A stretch of 64,000 nt of DNA from Candidatus Izemoplasmatales bacterium (GTDB taxonomy: Bacteria > Bacillota_I > Bacilli_A > Izemoplasmatales > Hujiaoplasmataceae). Under the pieces are notes generated by a model, which was given only the letters and a program-made list of their open reading frames with translations, was not told the DNA's origin and ran no database searches. The translations under genes were made by a program, and so were the position numbers. Location: assembly GCA_041649275.1 (NCBI GenBank), contig JBAZNL010000003.1, forward strand, positions 1-64,000, written 5' to 3'. Shown one piece after another: positions 25,732 to 35,039 of this stretch (within the stretch, counting starts at the first letter, position 1; each line of letters begins with the position of its first letter).

Positions 25732-26940
25732 GTGTCCGAATACATCGACAACGCCGCCAGGCGCCAGGAACTGCTCAAGAAGATCATCAGGGGCCTGCAC
25801 GAGGGAAAGAGCCTCGAGGAGGCCAAGGCCGAGTTCAAGGCCCATTTCGAGGACGTCTCCACCCAGGAGATCACGCAGATGGAGAACGCCCTGATCAAGG
25901 AGGGGATGGCGATCGAGGAGGTCCAGCGCCTCTGCGACGTCCACGCCGCCGTCTTCGACGGGTCGATCTCCGACATCCACCGCACCCTCGACCGCACCGC
26001 GATCCCGGGCCATCCGGTCCAGGTCTTCCGGGAGGAGAACGAACGCATCGAGCGCCTCATCCGAGAGGAGATCGAGCCGTTCGTCGAGCGCCGGGACGCG
26101 AACGAGCTCCTCAAGCTCCGGATCGGCTTCGACCGCCTCGCCGAGATCCACAGGCACTACGCCCGGAAGGAGTACCTCTTCTTCCCCGACCTCGAGAAGA
26201 AGGGGATCACCGCCCCGCCCAAGGTGATGTGGGCGAAGGACGACGAGATCCGCGGAATGATCAAAAAGGTCCAGGAGATCCTCGCCGACCCGAAGGCGCC
26301 CTACGGCGCCGCGGAGGAGGCGATCCCGCCGGCCATCGCCGCCGTCCGCGACATGATCAAGAAGGAAAACGACATCCTGTTGCCGCTGCTTGTCGAGACG
26401 CTCTCGTTCTTCGACTGGATCCTGATCGACGGCGCCTCGCCGGAGATCGGCTGGTTCCTCGAGAAGCCGGCGCAGAGCTGGAAGAAGGAGGCTCCCGAGG
26501 CCGGCACCGCCCCACAAGCCGCGCCCGCCATCGCCGGTTCGATCCCGTTCGACGCCGGCAGCCTCACCGCCGAGGAGGCGAACGCCGTGTTCAACGCGCT
26601 CCCGTTCGACCTCACCTTCGTCGACGCCGACGACCGCGTCAAGTATTTCACGCAGGGCGCCGACCGCGTCTTCGAACGCCCGAAGACGATCGTCGGCCGC
26701 GCCGTCTCGATGTGCCATCCGCCGCAGTCGGTGCACGTCGTGATGGGCATCATCGAGAGCTTCCGCAGGGGCGAGAAGGACCACGAAGACTTCTGGATCC
26801 GGATGAAGGAGCGCTTCGTCCACATCCGCTACTACGCCGTGCGGAACAAGGAAGGCAAGTACCTCGGCACCCTCGAGGTCACCCAGGACATCCAGCCGAT
26901 CGTCGAACTCCAGGGCGAGAAGCGGCTCGTGTCGAAATGA
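25732..26940 (+). CDS. DUF438 - hemerythrin - PAS sensor protein
   Basis: 402 residues, GTG start with GGAGG 6 bases upstream (inside the end of the DUF1858 gene). Domains: DUF438 (about 5-75, RQELLKKIIRGLHEG), a hemerythrin HHE four-helix domain (about 85-235, with HRTLDRT, H-x-EEN, EIHRHYARKEYLFFP) that should carry a di-iron centre, then a PAS domain (about 275-390, FDLTFVDADDRVKYF to YYAVRNKEGKYLG). Likely a cytosolic sensor of oxygen or NO in an anaerobe. There is no output domain, so a partner must pass on the signal. Confidence 0.9.
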   Translation: MSEYIDNAARRQELLKKIIRGLHEGKSLEEAKAEFKAHFEDVSTQEITQMENALIKEGMAIEEVQRLCDVHAAVFDGSISDIHRTLDRTAIPGHPVQVFREENERIERLIREEIEPFVERRDANELLKLRIGFDRLAEIHRHYARKEYLFFPDLEKKGITAPPKVMWAKDDEIRGMIKKVQEILADPKAPYGAAEEAIPPAIAAVRDMIKKENDILLPLLVETLSFFDWILIDGASPEIGWFLEKPAQSWKKEAPEAGTAPQAAPAIAGSIPFDAGSLTAEEANAVFNALPFDLTFVDADDRVKYFTQGADRVFERPKTIVGRAVSMCHPPQSVHVVMGIIESFRRGEKDHEDFWIRMKERFVHIRYYAVRNKEGKYLGTLEVTQDIQPIVELQGEKRLVSK

Positions 26941-26952
26941 GACGATGAAGAA

Positions 26953-26996
26953 AGCGGAGATCCGCCGCCCGATGGCGAGGATCTCCGCTATTCTTG
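26953..26996 (+). terminator. Terminator after the hemerythrin-PAS gene
   Basis: Perfect 11-bp stem AGCGGAGATCC / GGATCTCCGCT followed by ATTCTT. Confidence 0.8.
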
Positions 26997-27020
26997 TCAT
27001 TGGAGCGCTTGCTTAGGCGG

Positions 27021-28331
27021 TCACTTCGGAAACACGCTGGTCATCAGCTTGTTTTGAAACCGCGCGTAGTTCTCTTCGTACGCCACGTCGAACCCAAGTA
27101 CCGTGAAGGCCTGCGCGTACAGTTCTGCCCCGGCGGCGAAACGTTCGTCGAAGTAAGCCCGGGAATACGGAGAGGACAGGCCGATGACGCCGAGAGTGGG
27201 GATGTCGTCGGGAATCGAGGTCGCGTGATCGAAGTGAACGTATTCGAAATAGGGATATTCGCCGACCAGGTATTCGAGTCGGATCCGTTCGTCGCCGGAG
27301 AGCAGGACGTCGCCGTCGTAAAGGCGATAGGACCCGATCTCGTCCTCGACCTTCCGGATGTTGTCCCAGCCGGGGACCTCCGCGAGGTTGACCTGGAAAC
27401 CACTGTGTTCAGTGTAACTGACCACATTCGTGTTCCGGATGTATCGCTCGTACGTCCATGGCTCTAGTCCCGTTTCGGTTCCTCGGAAGCGGTAGTATTC
27501 GCCGGTATCGTCGTCGTAGATCCTGCCGTTCATGAAATCGGGTCCGATCGCGATCTCGAGATAGCGGCCGATCGTGCCGTCGTCGAAGTCGCGCTCATCG
27601 AGGTCGTTGAACTCGCTTCTGAAATATTGGAGATATCCCTCCTCGGGATCGTCGGGATCGCAGGAAACGCATTGATAGGACTCCTCGCTTTCGCCCCGGA
27701 TGAGTTTGGTGTACGACATCGTCTCGTAGCCGGGGGCGCCGACCTTGGAGACCAGGATCGTCATCTCCATGACGTTGGGAATCGACGACGGAAACAGCGC
27801 GTAGAACGAAAAGATCGTCCGATTCCGCCAGATCCCGTTGACCGTACGGAGAGTATCGACAAAGAGCGAATCGCCGTCCATGTAGAACAGGAGGCCGCTG
27901 TACGCACCCTCGACGTTATCCAGATATCGGTAGCACGGGACGCCCTCTTCGGGATCCTCGCAATCCCCGCCCTCGACCCAGCCCAGCTGGAACTCATACA
28001 TGCCGAGCGCCGTGGTGAGGAAGTCGCGGTCGTCGGTCAGATGGTAGTTGTAGAACTCGTGGCGCCAGACGACGTCGCGGTCCCAGATCTGCGCGTGAAT
28101 GTAGGAATCGTCGTCGTAAATCCAATTGTATCGATCGACGAAGTCGAGCGGAAAGTACGTCTTCAGGTGATCCTTGACCCATCTGATGTTGTCACTGAAC
28201 GCAACGCGCGCGTCTTCCCAGGAGTCCTCCGTGGGGTTGGGAAAATAATCGTTCGAAAGTTGCGTCTTCGCGCACGCGTTCGATGCCAGGAGCATAAGTA
28301 TGAGCATCGCGATCGTCAGAAGTCTTCTCAT
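27021..28331 (-). CDS. Uncharacterised lipoprotein
   Basis: 436 residues from the ATG at 28331, supported by AGGAGG 6 bases before it; a longer in-frame start at 28406 has none. Signal peptide with lipobox ASNAC (Cys about 20). The mature part is acidic and aromatic-rich, mostly beta by appearance, with one CVSCDPDDPEEG and one GDCEDPEEGVPC stretch whose Cys pairs could form disulfides or bind metal. No family recognised. It is divergent from the InlB-repeat lipoprotein gene at 28642. Confidence 0.75.
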   Translation of the reverse strand: MRRLLTIAMLILMLLASNACAKTQLSNDYFPNPTEDSWEDARVAFSDNIRWVKDHLKTYFPLDFVDRYNWIYDDDSYIHAQIWDRDVVWRHEFYNYHLTDDRDFLTTALGMYEFQLGWVEGGDCEDPEEGVPCYRYLDNVEGAYSGLLFYMDGDSLFVDTLRTVNGIWRNRTIFSFYALFPSSIPNVMEMTILVSKVGAPGYETMSYTKLIRGESEESYQCVSCDPDDPEEGYLQYFRSEFNDLDERDFDDGTIGRYLEIAIGPDFMNGRIYDDDTGEYYRFRGTETGLEPWTYERYIRNTNVVSYTEHSGFQVNLAEVPGWDNIRKVEDEIGSYRLYDGDVLLSGDERIRLEYLVGEYPYFEYVHFDHATSIPDDIPTLGVIGLSSPYSRAYFDERFAAGAELYAQAFTVLGFDVAYEENYARFQNKLMTSVFPK

Positions 28332-28514
28332 CGGTTCCTCCTGGGGGGGGGGATGCCCTCCGTAACGTTCATCTGTCTTGAACCCATTCACCGTTGCATT
28401 CATCATATCACCATCCCATCAGGATGGGAAGAGGTTTCCTCGAATCTTTGTCGGAACGTTTGCTTATTTTCAATGGAAAAGGCGGCTTCCGGCGCGAAAG
28501 TCGGGTTCCCCCCG

Positions 28515-28543
28515 TTGACGGAGAAGGAGTTTCCGCATATAAT
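28515..28543 (+). promoter_or_regulatory. Consensus promoter of the InlB-repeat lipoprotein
   Basis: TTGACG, exactly 17 bases, TATAAT. Transcription would begin near 28550, only about 20 bases before the hairpin at 28573. Confidence 0.8.
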
Positions 28544-28572
28544 CGAATCATCATCCGATTCACGGATCGATA

Positions 28573-28608
28573 GCCGTCGCAACGCGACGCGACGGCCGGC
28601 TTTTTTTT
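28573..28608 (+). terminator. Intrinsic terminator in the 5' leader of the lipoprotein gene
   Basis: Stem GCCGTCGC / GCGACGGC (loop AACGCGAC), then CGGC and eight T. It sits between the promoter at 28515 and the ATG at 28642, so transcripts must read through it to express the gene: a leader attenuator or a source of a short RNA of about 60 bases. Confidence 0.7.
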
Positions 28609-28641
28609 ACTGCGCGCGACTGAACTTGGAGGACTCCACGA

Positions 28642-30645
28642 ATGCCCAGACGCTTCCCCCCGATGATCCTGATCCTGCTTTCCGCCCTGGTCCTGACCGC
28701 CTGCGGCGGAACCACCACCCTGCCCGACCTGACGAACCTCTCGATCGAGGCAATCGACGAAGCCGACATCCCGGCCGGCGTCTACGAGATCCCCTTCAAC
28801 CGCGCCGAGATCGAGGCCTACGCCGCCTATTACGAAGTATCGATCGAACTGACCGCGATCGATTCCGACGGGACGCCCGTCGACCTCGACGGCGACTCGA
28901 TCACGATCGTCGAAGGGGAAGTCTACACCGTCACGATCCGCGCGACCGTCGGTTCGGCCTTCGACGAAAGCCGAACCATCACCCTGACCGCGGTCGGCGC
29001 GTCCGTCTCCCATACCGTCACCTTCGATCTGAACGGCGCGCCGATGACGGCCCCGATCACCCGTTCCGTCGCCCACGGCGAACCGATCGCCGACTTCCCG
29101 GCGGAACCGCTCCTCGACGACTACGCGTTCGGCGGCTGGTGCCGCGACGCCGCCTGCACGACCCCCTGGAGCGAAGAGGACGACGTCGTCACGGCCGACC
29201 TCACGCTCTATGTGAAGTGGAATCCGGTCGTCGTCGAACACGACGGCTCCGACCTGTTCATCAACTGCGCCCCGGGTGACGCGTCGCGGATCGAAGGAGA
29301 CCTTCCCGTCCAGATCTACTCGCTCTGGATGGGGTTCGCGTATTCCCTGACGGACGAGGAGTCGCGGCCGCTCGAGTTCGGCCTCGTCTACTCGACGACC
29401 GACGGGACGCCCGGCTATTTCGAGGATGGGGTGATCGTCCATCCGATCGCGGAGTTCGACGAGAACGACCTCGCGATCATCTGGTTCGCCGCCGACACGC
29501 TGCCGCTGGCGGACGAGACGCATTACACGATGCGCGCCTACGCCCTTTACGAGCATGACCTCTATTACGGCGAGATCGTCTCCTACGACACGGCCCGGCT
29601 CGTCGGTTCGGCGCAGTCGGTCGGACTGCAAGGGATCGTCTCAGGCGGCCGCTACTACATCGACAACGGCACCGCCGCCTACCGCCCGGCGATGTTCGAC
29701 GTCGCCGTCGCCGAGGGCTACGAAGCCTTCCTCGGGACCAATCCCTACCACAGCTACGAACAGATCCGGCAGAGCGGCATGCGGTCGATGTTCGTCGTCG
29801 ACACCGCGACCGGCGTCCGGTATCTGCACGTCTTCGAGCTGACCCTCCGCAACAGCCCCGCCGTCGTCGCCTACGAAGGCTTCGCAACCTCGGTGCAGCT
29901 CGGGGAATGGCACGTCACCGCGAGTTACGGGATCACCCTGCCGTTCGCCGAGGAGTACGACTATCACATCGAGGAGTACGGCGTGCTGTTCTCGACCGCG
30001 ACGCCGTACCTCGAGCTCGGACGCGAGGGTGTCCATCGCCGCGCGGGCGGCGACCTCGATGAGACGAACGGCTTTGCGAACGAGGACGATTACACCCTCC
30101 CCACCGTCGAACGGACCCTCTACGTCCGCGGCTACGCGATCGTCGACGGCCGGACCTGCTACTCCGCGACGATCTCCTCGATCCTCTTCGAAGAGGACCT
30201 CTCCGGCGCATCCTACGAGACCGGACCGTCCTACACCGAATACGAGGACTTCACGTCGAGCCGATCCGGCTATTCCGTCTACACGAGTCCGAACGTCGTG
30301 CACGTCGTGACGACCTTCGGTGAGACGCCGTCGGCGGTCGAGTACGTCGGCAACTTCAGTCTGACCGCCCCCGGCGTCTACTACGTCCGGCAGGCGGGCA
30401 TCGCCTTCTGGCAGAAGGTCGTCATCCTCGAACCGCAGGGCGTGATCGAGGGCGTCGCCGACGGCGCGACCTATCAGGACAAGGCCGTCGTCGTCTCGAC
30501 GACGTGGAACGCGACCCTCTGGCTCTCCAAGGACGGCGGCCCCGAGGTCGCGATCGGAAGCGGCGTCACCCTGACCGAACCGGGCGTCTACGTCGTCTCG
30601 ATCTACCTCTACGGCACGACGACGTCGACCTTCACGATCGAATGA
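28642..30645 (+). CDS. Lipoprotein with InlB/Listeria-Bacteroides repeat
   Basis: 667 residues; GGAGG stands 10 bases before the ATG. Lipobox LTAC, short Thr linker, then a beta-rich region and one InlB B-type repeat (about residues 130-195: HTVTFDLNGAP, then HGEPI, FGGWCRDAACTTPW, LTLYVKW) with its Trp-Cys pattern. The remaining 450 residues contain several beta-sandwich-like segments, two of them starting with a similar EYGVLFSTATPYL / EFGLVYSTTDGTP phrase. Probably a surface adhesin or polymer-binding protein. It is preceded by a promoter and a leader terminator. Confidence 0.8.
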   Translation: MPRRFPPMILILLSALVLTACGGTTTLPDLTNLSIEAIDEADIPAGVYEIPFNRAEIEAYAAYYEVSIELTAIDSDGTPVDLDGDSITIVEGEVYTVTIRATVGSAFDESRTITLTAVGASVSHTVTFDLNGAPMTAPITRSVAHGEPIADFPAEPLLDDYAFGGWCRDAACTTPWSEEDDVVTADLTLYVKWNPVVVEHDGSDLFINCAPGDASRIEGDLPVQIYSLWMGFAYSLTDEESRPLEFGLVYSTTDGTPGYFEDGVIVHPIAEFDENDLAIIWFAADTLPLADETHYTMRAYALYEHDLYYGEIVSYDTARLVGSAQSVGLQGIVSGGRYYIDNGTAAYRPAMFDVAVAEGYEAFLGTNPYHSYEQIRQSGMRSMFVVDTATGVRYLHVFELTLRNSPAVVAYEGFATSVQLGEWHVTASYGITLPFAEEYDYHIEEYGVLFSTATPYLELGREGVHRRAGGDLDETNGFANEDDYTLPTVERTLYVRGYAIVDGRTCYSATISSILFEEDLSGASYETGPSYTEYEDFTSSRSGYSVYTSPNVVHVVTTFGETPSAVEYVGNFSLTAPGVYYVRQAGIAFWQKVVILEPQGVIEGVADGATYQDKAVVVSTTWNATLWLSKDGGPEVAIGSGVTLTEPGVYVVSIYLYGTTTSTFTIE

Positions 30646-30652
30646 TCCCATG

Positions 30653-30680
30653 GCCGGGCGGCGCGAAACCGCCCGGCCGT
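30653..30680 (+). terminator. Hairpin between the lipoprotein and GNAT genes
   Basis: GGCCGGGCGG / CCGCCCGGCC perfect 10-bp stem with an ACGAAA-like loop; no T-run, but a TATAAT follows directly (about 30683), probably the -10 of the GNAT gene. Confidence 0.6.
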
Positions 30681-30709
30681 GCTATAATGGTCGTGAACGG
30701 AGGGATCCC

Positions 30710-31210
30710 ATGGACTTCGAGACGAAACGACTGACCCTGCATCCGATGACGGTCGAGGAACTGAGATGGTACGCCGACGACCCGGAGCGCCTCGCGGCGC
30801 GCTTTTCCAGCCCGACGTGGGAGGAACAGCCCGACTTCTTCAAAGCCATCGTCCGCAAGCAGGCGGAGCGCGTTCTGGCCGATCCGGAGAACGCCGCATG
30901 GCACACGTTCTACCTGATCGTCGAGAAGGCGACCGGATGCCTCGCCGGCTCGATCGACTTCAAGCGGCCGCCGGCGGACCGGACGGTCGAGATCGGCTAC
31001 GGGATCGACGAACGCTTCCGCGGCCGCGGCTACGCGACCGAGGCGGCCGACGGGATGTGCCGGCGGGCCTTTTCAAGCGGCCTCGTCGACAAGATCGTCG
31101 CCGCGACCGAGGAGGACAATCCCGCCTCCGACCGCGTCCTCGCGAAGGCCGGATTCCGGTTCGTCCGTAAGGACGGCATCTCCAACTGGTACGAACGCCT
31201 GAAACCGTGA
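30710..31210 (+). CDS. GNAT family acetyltransferase (RimJ/RimL type)
   Basis: 166 residues from the ATG at 30710, with GGAGGG 5 bases upstream. Begins ETKRLTLHPMTVEEL as in RimJ/RimL-like enzymes; the acetyl-CoA loop GIDERFRGRGYATEA (about 100-114) and the later NPASDRVLAKAGF motif are intact. Probably acetylates an amino group of a protein or small molecule; the target is unknown. Confidence 0.88.
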   Translation: MDFETKRLTLHPMTVEELRWYADDPERLAARFSSPTWEEQPDFFKAIVRKQAERVLADPENAAWHTFYLIVEKATGCLAGSIDFKRPPADRTVEIGYGIDERFRGRGYATEAADGMCRRAFSSGLVDKIVAATEEDNPASDRVLAKAGFRFVRKDGISNWYERLKP

Positions 31211-31219
31211 TTCCGGGCG

Positions 31220-31254
31220 AAACCCTCCTGAACAAGGGGGGTTTCTTCGTTTTT
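31220..31254 (+). terminator. Terminator of the GNAT gene
   Basis: AAACCCTCCT / AAGGGGGGTTT-type stem followed by CTTCGTTTTT. Confidence 0.65.
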
Positions 31255-31355
31255 CGGCGAATATTCGGGAAACGGTATCGCAAGCGCCGCGTCTTTGATA
31301 TAATGATGGAAAAGGCGGTCCTTCCGCCGCGTCCGAAAGGAGTCGTGCTCGGAGC

Positions 31356-34238
31356 ATGCTGAAACGGTACTGGAAGCCGGCGCTCGTCGTCCTGTTCCTC
31401 GGGGCCATGACGGCGGTGCTCTATTTCGAGGACTACTACCACGACTACCACACCGTCGTGATGCAGGCGTTCACCTTCATCCTGATCGTCGTCGCGTTCT
31501 GGCTCAGGCGTTACCTGATCCCGGTCGCGGTCTATTTCGCGTTCGTCCACGTGCTCTTCGACGGTCTCCTGATCGGCGAGTTCCCGGCGGCGGCGGTGCG
31601 CGAGTCGCTCCTCCAGTTCGTCTTCGTCGGCGTCCTCTACGTCGTCCTCGACCAGCGCGACAAGAGCCGCGTCCGCCTGAAGCGCTACATCGACGCCTCC
31701 CGAATCGCCACCTGGGAGTGGGACCTGCGCACGAACGTCAAGACCTACAACGAGCGCTGGGCGGCGATGCTCGGATATCGCCTCGACGAACTCCGGCCGA
31801 TCACGAACGAGACCTGGCTCCGCCTCGCCCATCCCGACGACGCCGTCTCCTCGCAGAAGGCGGTGGACGCCGTGCTCGCCGGTGAGACCGAATTCTTCGA
31901 ACACAAATCGCGGCTGCGCCACAAGGACGGCCACTGGGTCTGGATCCTCGACCGCGGGAACGTCGTCCAGCGGACCCGCAGGGGAAAGCCGACGGTGATG
32001 AGCGGGACCCACACCGACATCACGCTCGAGATGACCCTCGCCGAACGGCTCCACCAGCAGAACGCGAAGTTCGTGCGGCTGGTCGCGTCGGCTCCGGACA
32101 TCATCTACGAACTCGACCTCGAGCAGCGCCACACCGCGATCTACGGCAAATGGATGAAGGACGAGGGCGTGACGCCGAGCCAGTTCCTCGGGAAGACGGC
32201 CCGCGACGTGTTCGGCGAAACCGCCGCGAAGCCCCACGAGGAGGCGTTCGCCCGCGTGCTTGCGGGGGAAGGCGTCGTCTACGACTGGCACATCGCCGGA
32301 ACCGCGGGCGAACGGTTCTTCCAGACGTCGCTCTCGCCGATCCTCGGGACGGACGGCGAAGTCGCGGGCGCCGTAGGCGTCGGCCGCGACGTCACCGCGC
32401 TCAAGCTCGCCGAACGGCGGCTGCTCCATTCCCACGACCTGATGAAGTACGTGATCGAGCATTCCAACTCGGCGATCGCGGTCCACGACCGCGACCTCCG
32501 CTACCTCTTCGTGAGCGACAACTACAAGAAGCAGTACCACGTCCTCGACCGCGACCTGATCGGGAAGCACCACTACGACGTCTTCCCCGACCTGCCGGAG
32601 AAGTGGCGCGCCGTCCACCGGCGCTGCCTCGGGGGCGAGGTCCTTTCCGCCGACCGCGACCGCTACGATCGCGCCGACGGCACCGTCGACTACACCCGCT
32701 GGGAATGCCGCCCGTGGTTCGAGGACGACGGCACGGTCGGCGGGATCGTGATCTACACCGAAGTGATCACCGAGCAGGTGAAGATGGAACAGGAACTGGT
32801 CCGCCGCGCCGACGAGCTCACGCTCCAGAAGCGGCGCGCCGAGGCGACCCTGCTCTCGATCGGCGACGGCGTCGTCTCGACCGGGCACGACGGCCGCATC
32901 GCGGCCTTCAACGTGGTCGCCGAGAAACTCACCGGCTGGACCGCCGCCGAGGCGATCGGCAGGCGCTTCGACGAGGTCTTCGCGCTCGTCAAGGAAGCCA
33001 GCGGCGAACCGGCCGTCGATCCGGTGCGGAGGGTCGTCGAGAGCGGCCGCCGCTTCGAACTCGAGAACCACACGATCCTCGTCGCGAAGGACGGGTCGCG
33101 CTACTACGTCGAGGATTCCGCGGCGCCGATCATCGACGTCGACGGCTCGCTCTCCGGCGTCGTCCTCGTCTTCCGCGACGTCACCGAGAAGAACTTCAAG
33201 CAGCGCGAGATCGAATACCTGTCGATCCACGACTTCATGACCGGACTGTACAACCGCCGCCACTTCGTCGAACGGCTCGCGGCGATGGACAACGAGAACC
33301 ACTATCCGCTCGGCGTCGTCATGTCCGACTTCAACGGCCTCAAGATCCTGAACGACGCCTTCGGCCACGACCTCGGCGACGAGGCCCTGAAGAAGATCGC
33401 CCACATCCTCGAGCGCGTCGCCCCGACGTCCGCCGTGATCGCGCGGATCGGCGGCGACGAATTCGCCGCGATCCTCCCGAATGCCAGCGAGGTCGAGATC
33501 GCCGCCTTCTCCGATGCGCTCCGCACGGCCGTCGCCGGCGAGCACGTGAACAACGTGCCGCTCTCGCTCGCGGTCGGCTACGCGATCAAGGACGCGACCT
33601 CGGCGTCGATCGACGAGGTCCTCAAGCTCGCCGAGAACGACATGTACGCCCACAAGATCTCCGAGGGCTCGAGCGTCCGGAACCGCGCCATCCAGGCGAT
33701 CCTGAAGACGCTCACCGACAAGTACGCCAAGGAGAAGGTCCACTCCGAACGCGTGAGCCGCCTCTGCGGCGCGATCGGCCGGGCGCTCTCGCTCCGCTCC
33801 GAGGAACAGCGCGAACTCGAGATGGCGGGCCTCTACCACGACATCGGGAAGATCGCGATCCCCGACGAGATCCTGAACAAGCCCGGCCGGCTCGAACCGG
33901 CCGAGTTCGACGTGATGAAGAAGCATACCGAGATCGGCTACCAGATCCTCCGCGCCGCCGACGAGTATTCCGACCTCGCCGAATACGCGCTCTCGCACCA
34001 GGAGCGCTGGGACGGCAAGGGCTATCCGCGCGGGATCGCCGGCACCGCGATCCCGCTCTTCAGCCGGATCATCTCGATCGCCGACGCCTACGAGGCGATG
34101 ACCGCAGACCGGCCCTACCGCATGTCGCTTTCGAAGGCGGAGGCCGTCGAACGCATGCGCGAAGGCCGCGGCACGCAGTTCGATCCCGAACTCGACGACC
34201 TCTTCCTGAATGTCGTCCTGCCGGGCGGCGACTTCTAG
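31356..34238 (+). CDS. Membrane PAS(x4)-GGDEF-HD-GYP cyclic-di-GMP protein
   Basis: 960 residues. Three N-terminal membrane helices (about 8-25, 34-50, 54-70 and perhaps 84-100), then four PAS domains (about 110-230, 235-355, 360-480 and 490-615; the first with the PAC-like WVWILDRGNVV), a GGDEF domain with intact GGDEF at 699-703 and an HD-GYP domain with His828-Asp829 (HDIGKIAIPDEIL), HQERWDGKGYP (Gly889-Pro891). Both synthesis and breakdown of c-di-GMP look possible; the PAS array would decide. AAAGGAG precedes the ATG, with TATAAT near 31298. The next gene follows after eight bases. Confidence 0.92.
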   Translation: MLKRYWKPALVVLFLGAMTAVLYFEDYYHDYHTVVMQAFTFILIVVAFWLRRYLIPVAVYFAFVHVLFDGLLIGEFPAAAVRESLLQFVFVGVLYVVLDQRDKSRVRLKRYIDASRIATWEWDLRTNVKTYNERWAAMLGYRLDELRPITNETWLRLAHPDDAVSSQKAVDAVLAGETEFFEHKSRLRHKDGHWVWILDRGNVVQRTRRGKPTVMSGTHTDITLEMTLAERLHQQNAKFVRLVASAPDIIYELDLEQRHTAIYGKWMKDEGVTPSQFLGKTARDVFGETAAKPHEEAFARVLAGEGVVYDWHIAGTAGERFFQTSLSPILGTDGEVAGAVGVGRDVTALKLAERRLLHSHDLMKYVIEHSNSAIAVHDRDLRYLFVSDNYKKQYHVLDRDLIGKHHYDVFPDLPEKWRAVHRRCLGGEVLSADRDRYDRADGTVDYTRWECRPWFEDDGTVGGIVIYTEVITEQVKMEQELVRRADELTLQKRRAEATLLSIGDGVVSTGHDGRIAAFNVVAEKLTGWTAAEAIGRRFDEVFALVKEASGEPAVDPVRRVVESGRRFELENHTILVAKDGSRYYVEDSAAPIIDVDGSLSGVVLVFRDVTEKNFKQREIEYLSIHDFMTGLYNRRHFVERLAAMDNENHYPLGVVMSDFNGLKILNDAFGHDLGDEALKKIAHILERVAPTSAVIARIGGDEFAAILPNASEVEIAAFSDALRTAVAGEHVNNVPLSLAVGYAIKDATSASIDEVLKLAENDMYAHKISEGSSVRNRAIQAILKTLTDKYAKEKVHSERVSRLCGAIGRALSLRSEEQRELEMAGLYHDIGKIAIPDEILNKPGRLEPAEFDVMKKHTEIGYQILRAADEYSDLAEYALSHQERWDGKGYPRGIAGTAIPLFSRIISIADAYEAMTADRPYRMSLSKAEAVERMREGRGTQFDPELDDLFLNVVLPGGDF

Positions 34239-34246
34239 GAGGGGCC

Positions 34247-34954
34247 ATGGAAAACAACGAATTCTTCGAACGCCTGTACAACGAACTGGAGGACCTCCTC
34301 CGCATCCGCTACCGCCTCGAACCGAACGCGAGCGCGGTCTACTTCCACGAGAACCGCGTCGGCGGCCAGACGGCGAAGAACCTGCGGGCGATCCGCGAGC
34401 TGCGCAACTACATCGTCCACGACAAGCGCACCGACACGATCACCACCTGCATCGTGAGCGACGAGGCGATCCGCTTCCTCGAACGCGCGATCGAGGGCCT
34501 GAAGCGCCCGCGCCGCGCGATCGACGTCTGCGTGCTGAAGGAACGGATCCTCTTCGCCTGGATCACCTCGCCGGTGAAGCCGCTGCTTGCGGCGATGCTC
34601 GAGCGCAACATCTCGCACGTCCCCGTCCTCGACGATTCCGGGCGCATCCTCGGCGTCTTCAGCGGCACGACCCTGTTCGCCCAGGCGGCGGGGACGGAGG
34701 TCCTGGCGGTCGGTCCGAAGACGACGATGCGCGACTTCGAACGGTACCTGCCGCTCGCGGCCCACGTCGAGAACTACCTCTTCGTCGACCGCACGACGCC
34801 GCTCGAGGAACTCATCGAACTCTTCGGCGCGACGCCGAAGGGCGGACGCAAGACGAAGATGATCTTCGTCACCGAGCACGGGGTGCCCGAGGAGCGGATC
34901 CTCGGTCTGATCACGCCGTGGGACATCCTCGACGGCGACGTCGTCGCCGCCTAG
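34247..34954 (+). CDS. HEPN-like domain fused to a CBS pair
   Basis: 235 residues from the ATG at 34247, with AGGAGG 6 bases upstream. The helical N-terminal third ends in LRAIRELRNYIVHDKR, an R-x4-H motif (RNYIVH) like that of HEPN proteins; the C-terminal two thirds hold two CBS motifs (MLERNISHVPVLDDSGRILG and KTKMIFVTEHGVPEERILG). CBS pairs sense adenine nucleotides or cyclic dinucleotides. Located directly after a c-di-GMP enzyme, it may be an RNA-active or regulatory effector controlled by nucleotide binding; this is inference. The combination is not one I know as described. Confidence 0.7.
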   Translation: MENNEFFERLYNELEDLLRIRYRLEPNASAVYFHENRVGGQTAKNLRAIRELRNYIVHDKRTDTITTCIVSDEAIRFLERAIEGLKRPRRAIDVCVLKERILFAWITSPVKPLLAAMLERNISHVPVLDDSGRILGVFSGTTLFAQAAGTEVLAVGPKTTMRDFERYLPLAAHVENYLFVDRTTPLEELIELFGATPKGGRKTKMIFVTEHGVPEERILGLITPWDILDGDVVAA

Positions 34955-34967
34955 AAACCGAAAATCA

Positions 34968-35021
34968 AAAGGGGCTGCATCGAAACGGATCCGAGATGGT
35001 CCGAATCGATGCAGCCCCTTT
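34968..35021. terminator. Bidirectional terminator between convergent genes
   Basis: Perfect 16-bp stem AAAGGGGCTGCATCGA and its complement, with a 22-base loop; A-run on one side, T-run on the other. Confidence 0.88.
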
Positions 35022-35039
35022 GCGAATGGGCCGGGCGGG

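Noticed and set aside
30960..33998. 1012-codon open frame on the minus strand across the PAS-GGDEF-HD-GYP gene
   Set aside because: It is the antisense shadow of a GC-rich gene: Arg/Asp/Val/Glu-rich, no motif, no ribosome site, while the plus-strand frame has many intact domains.
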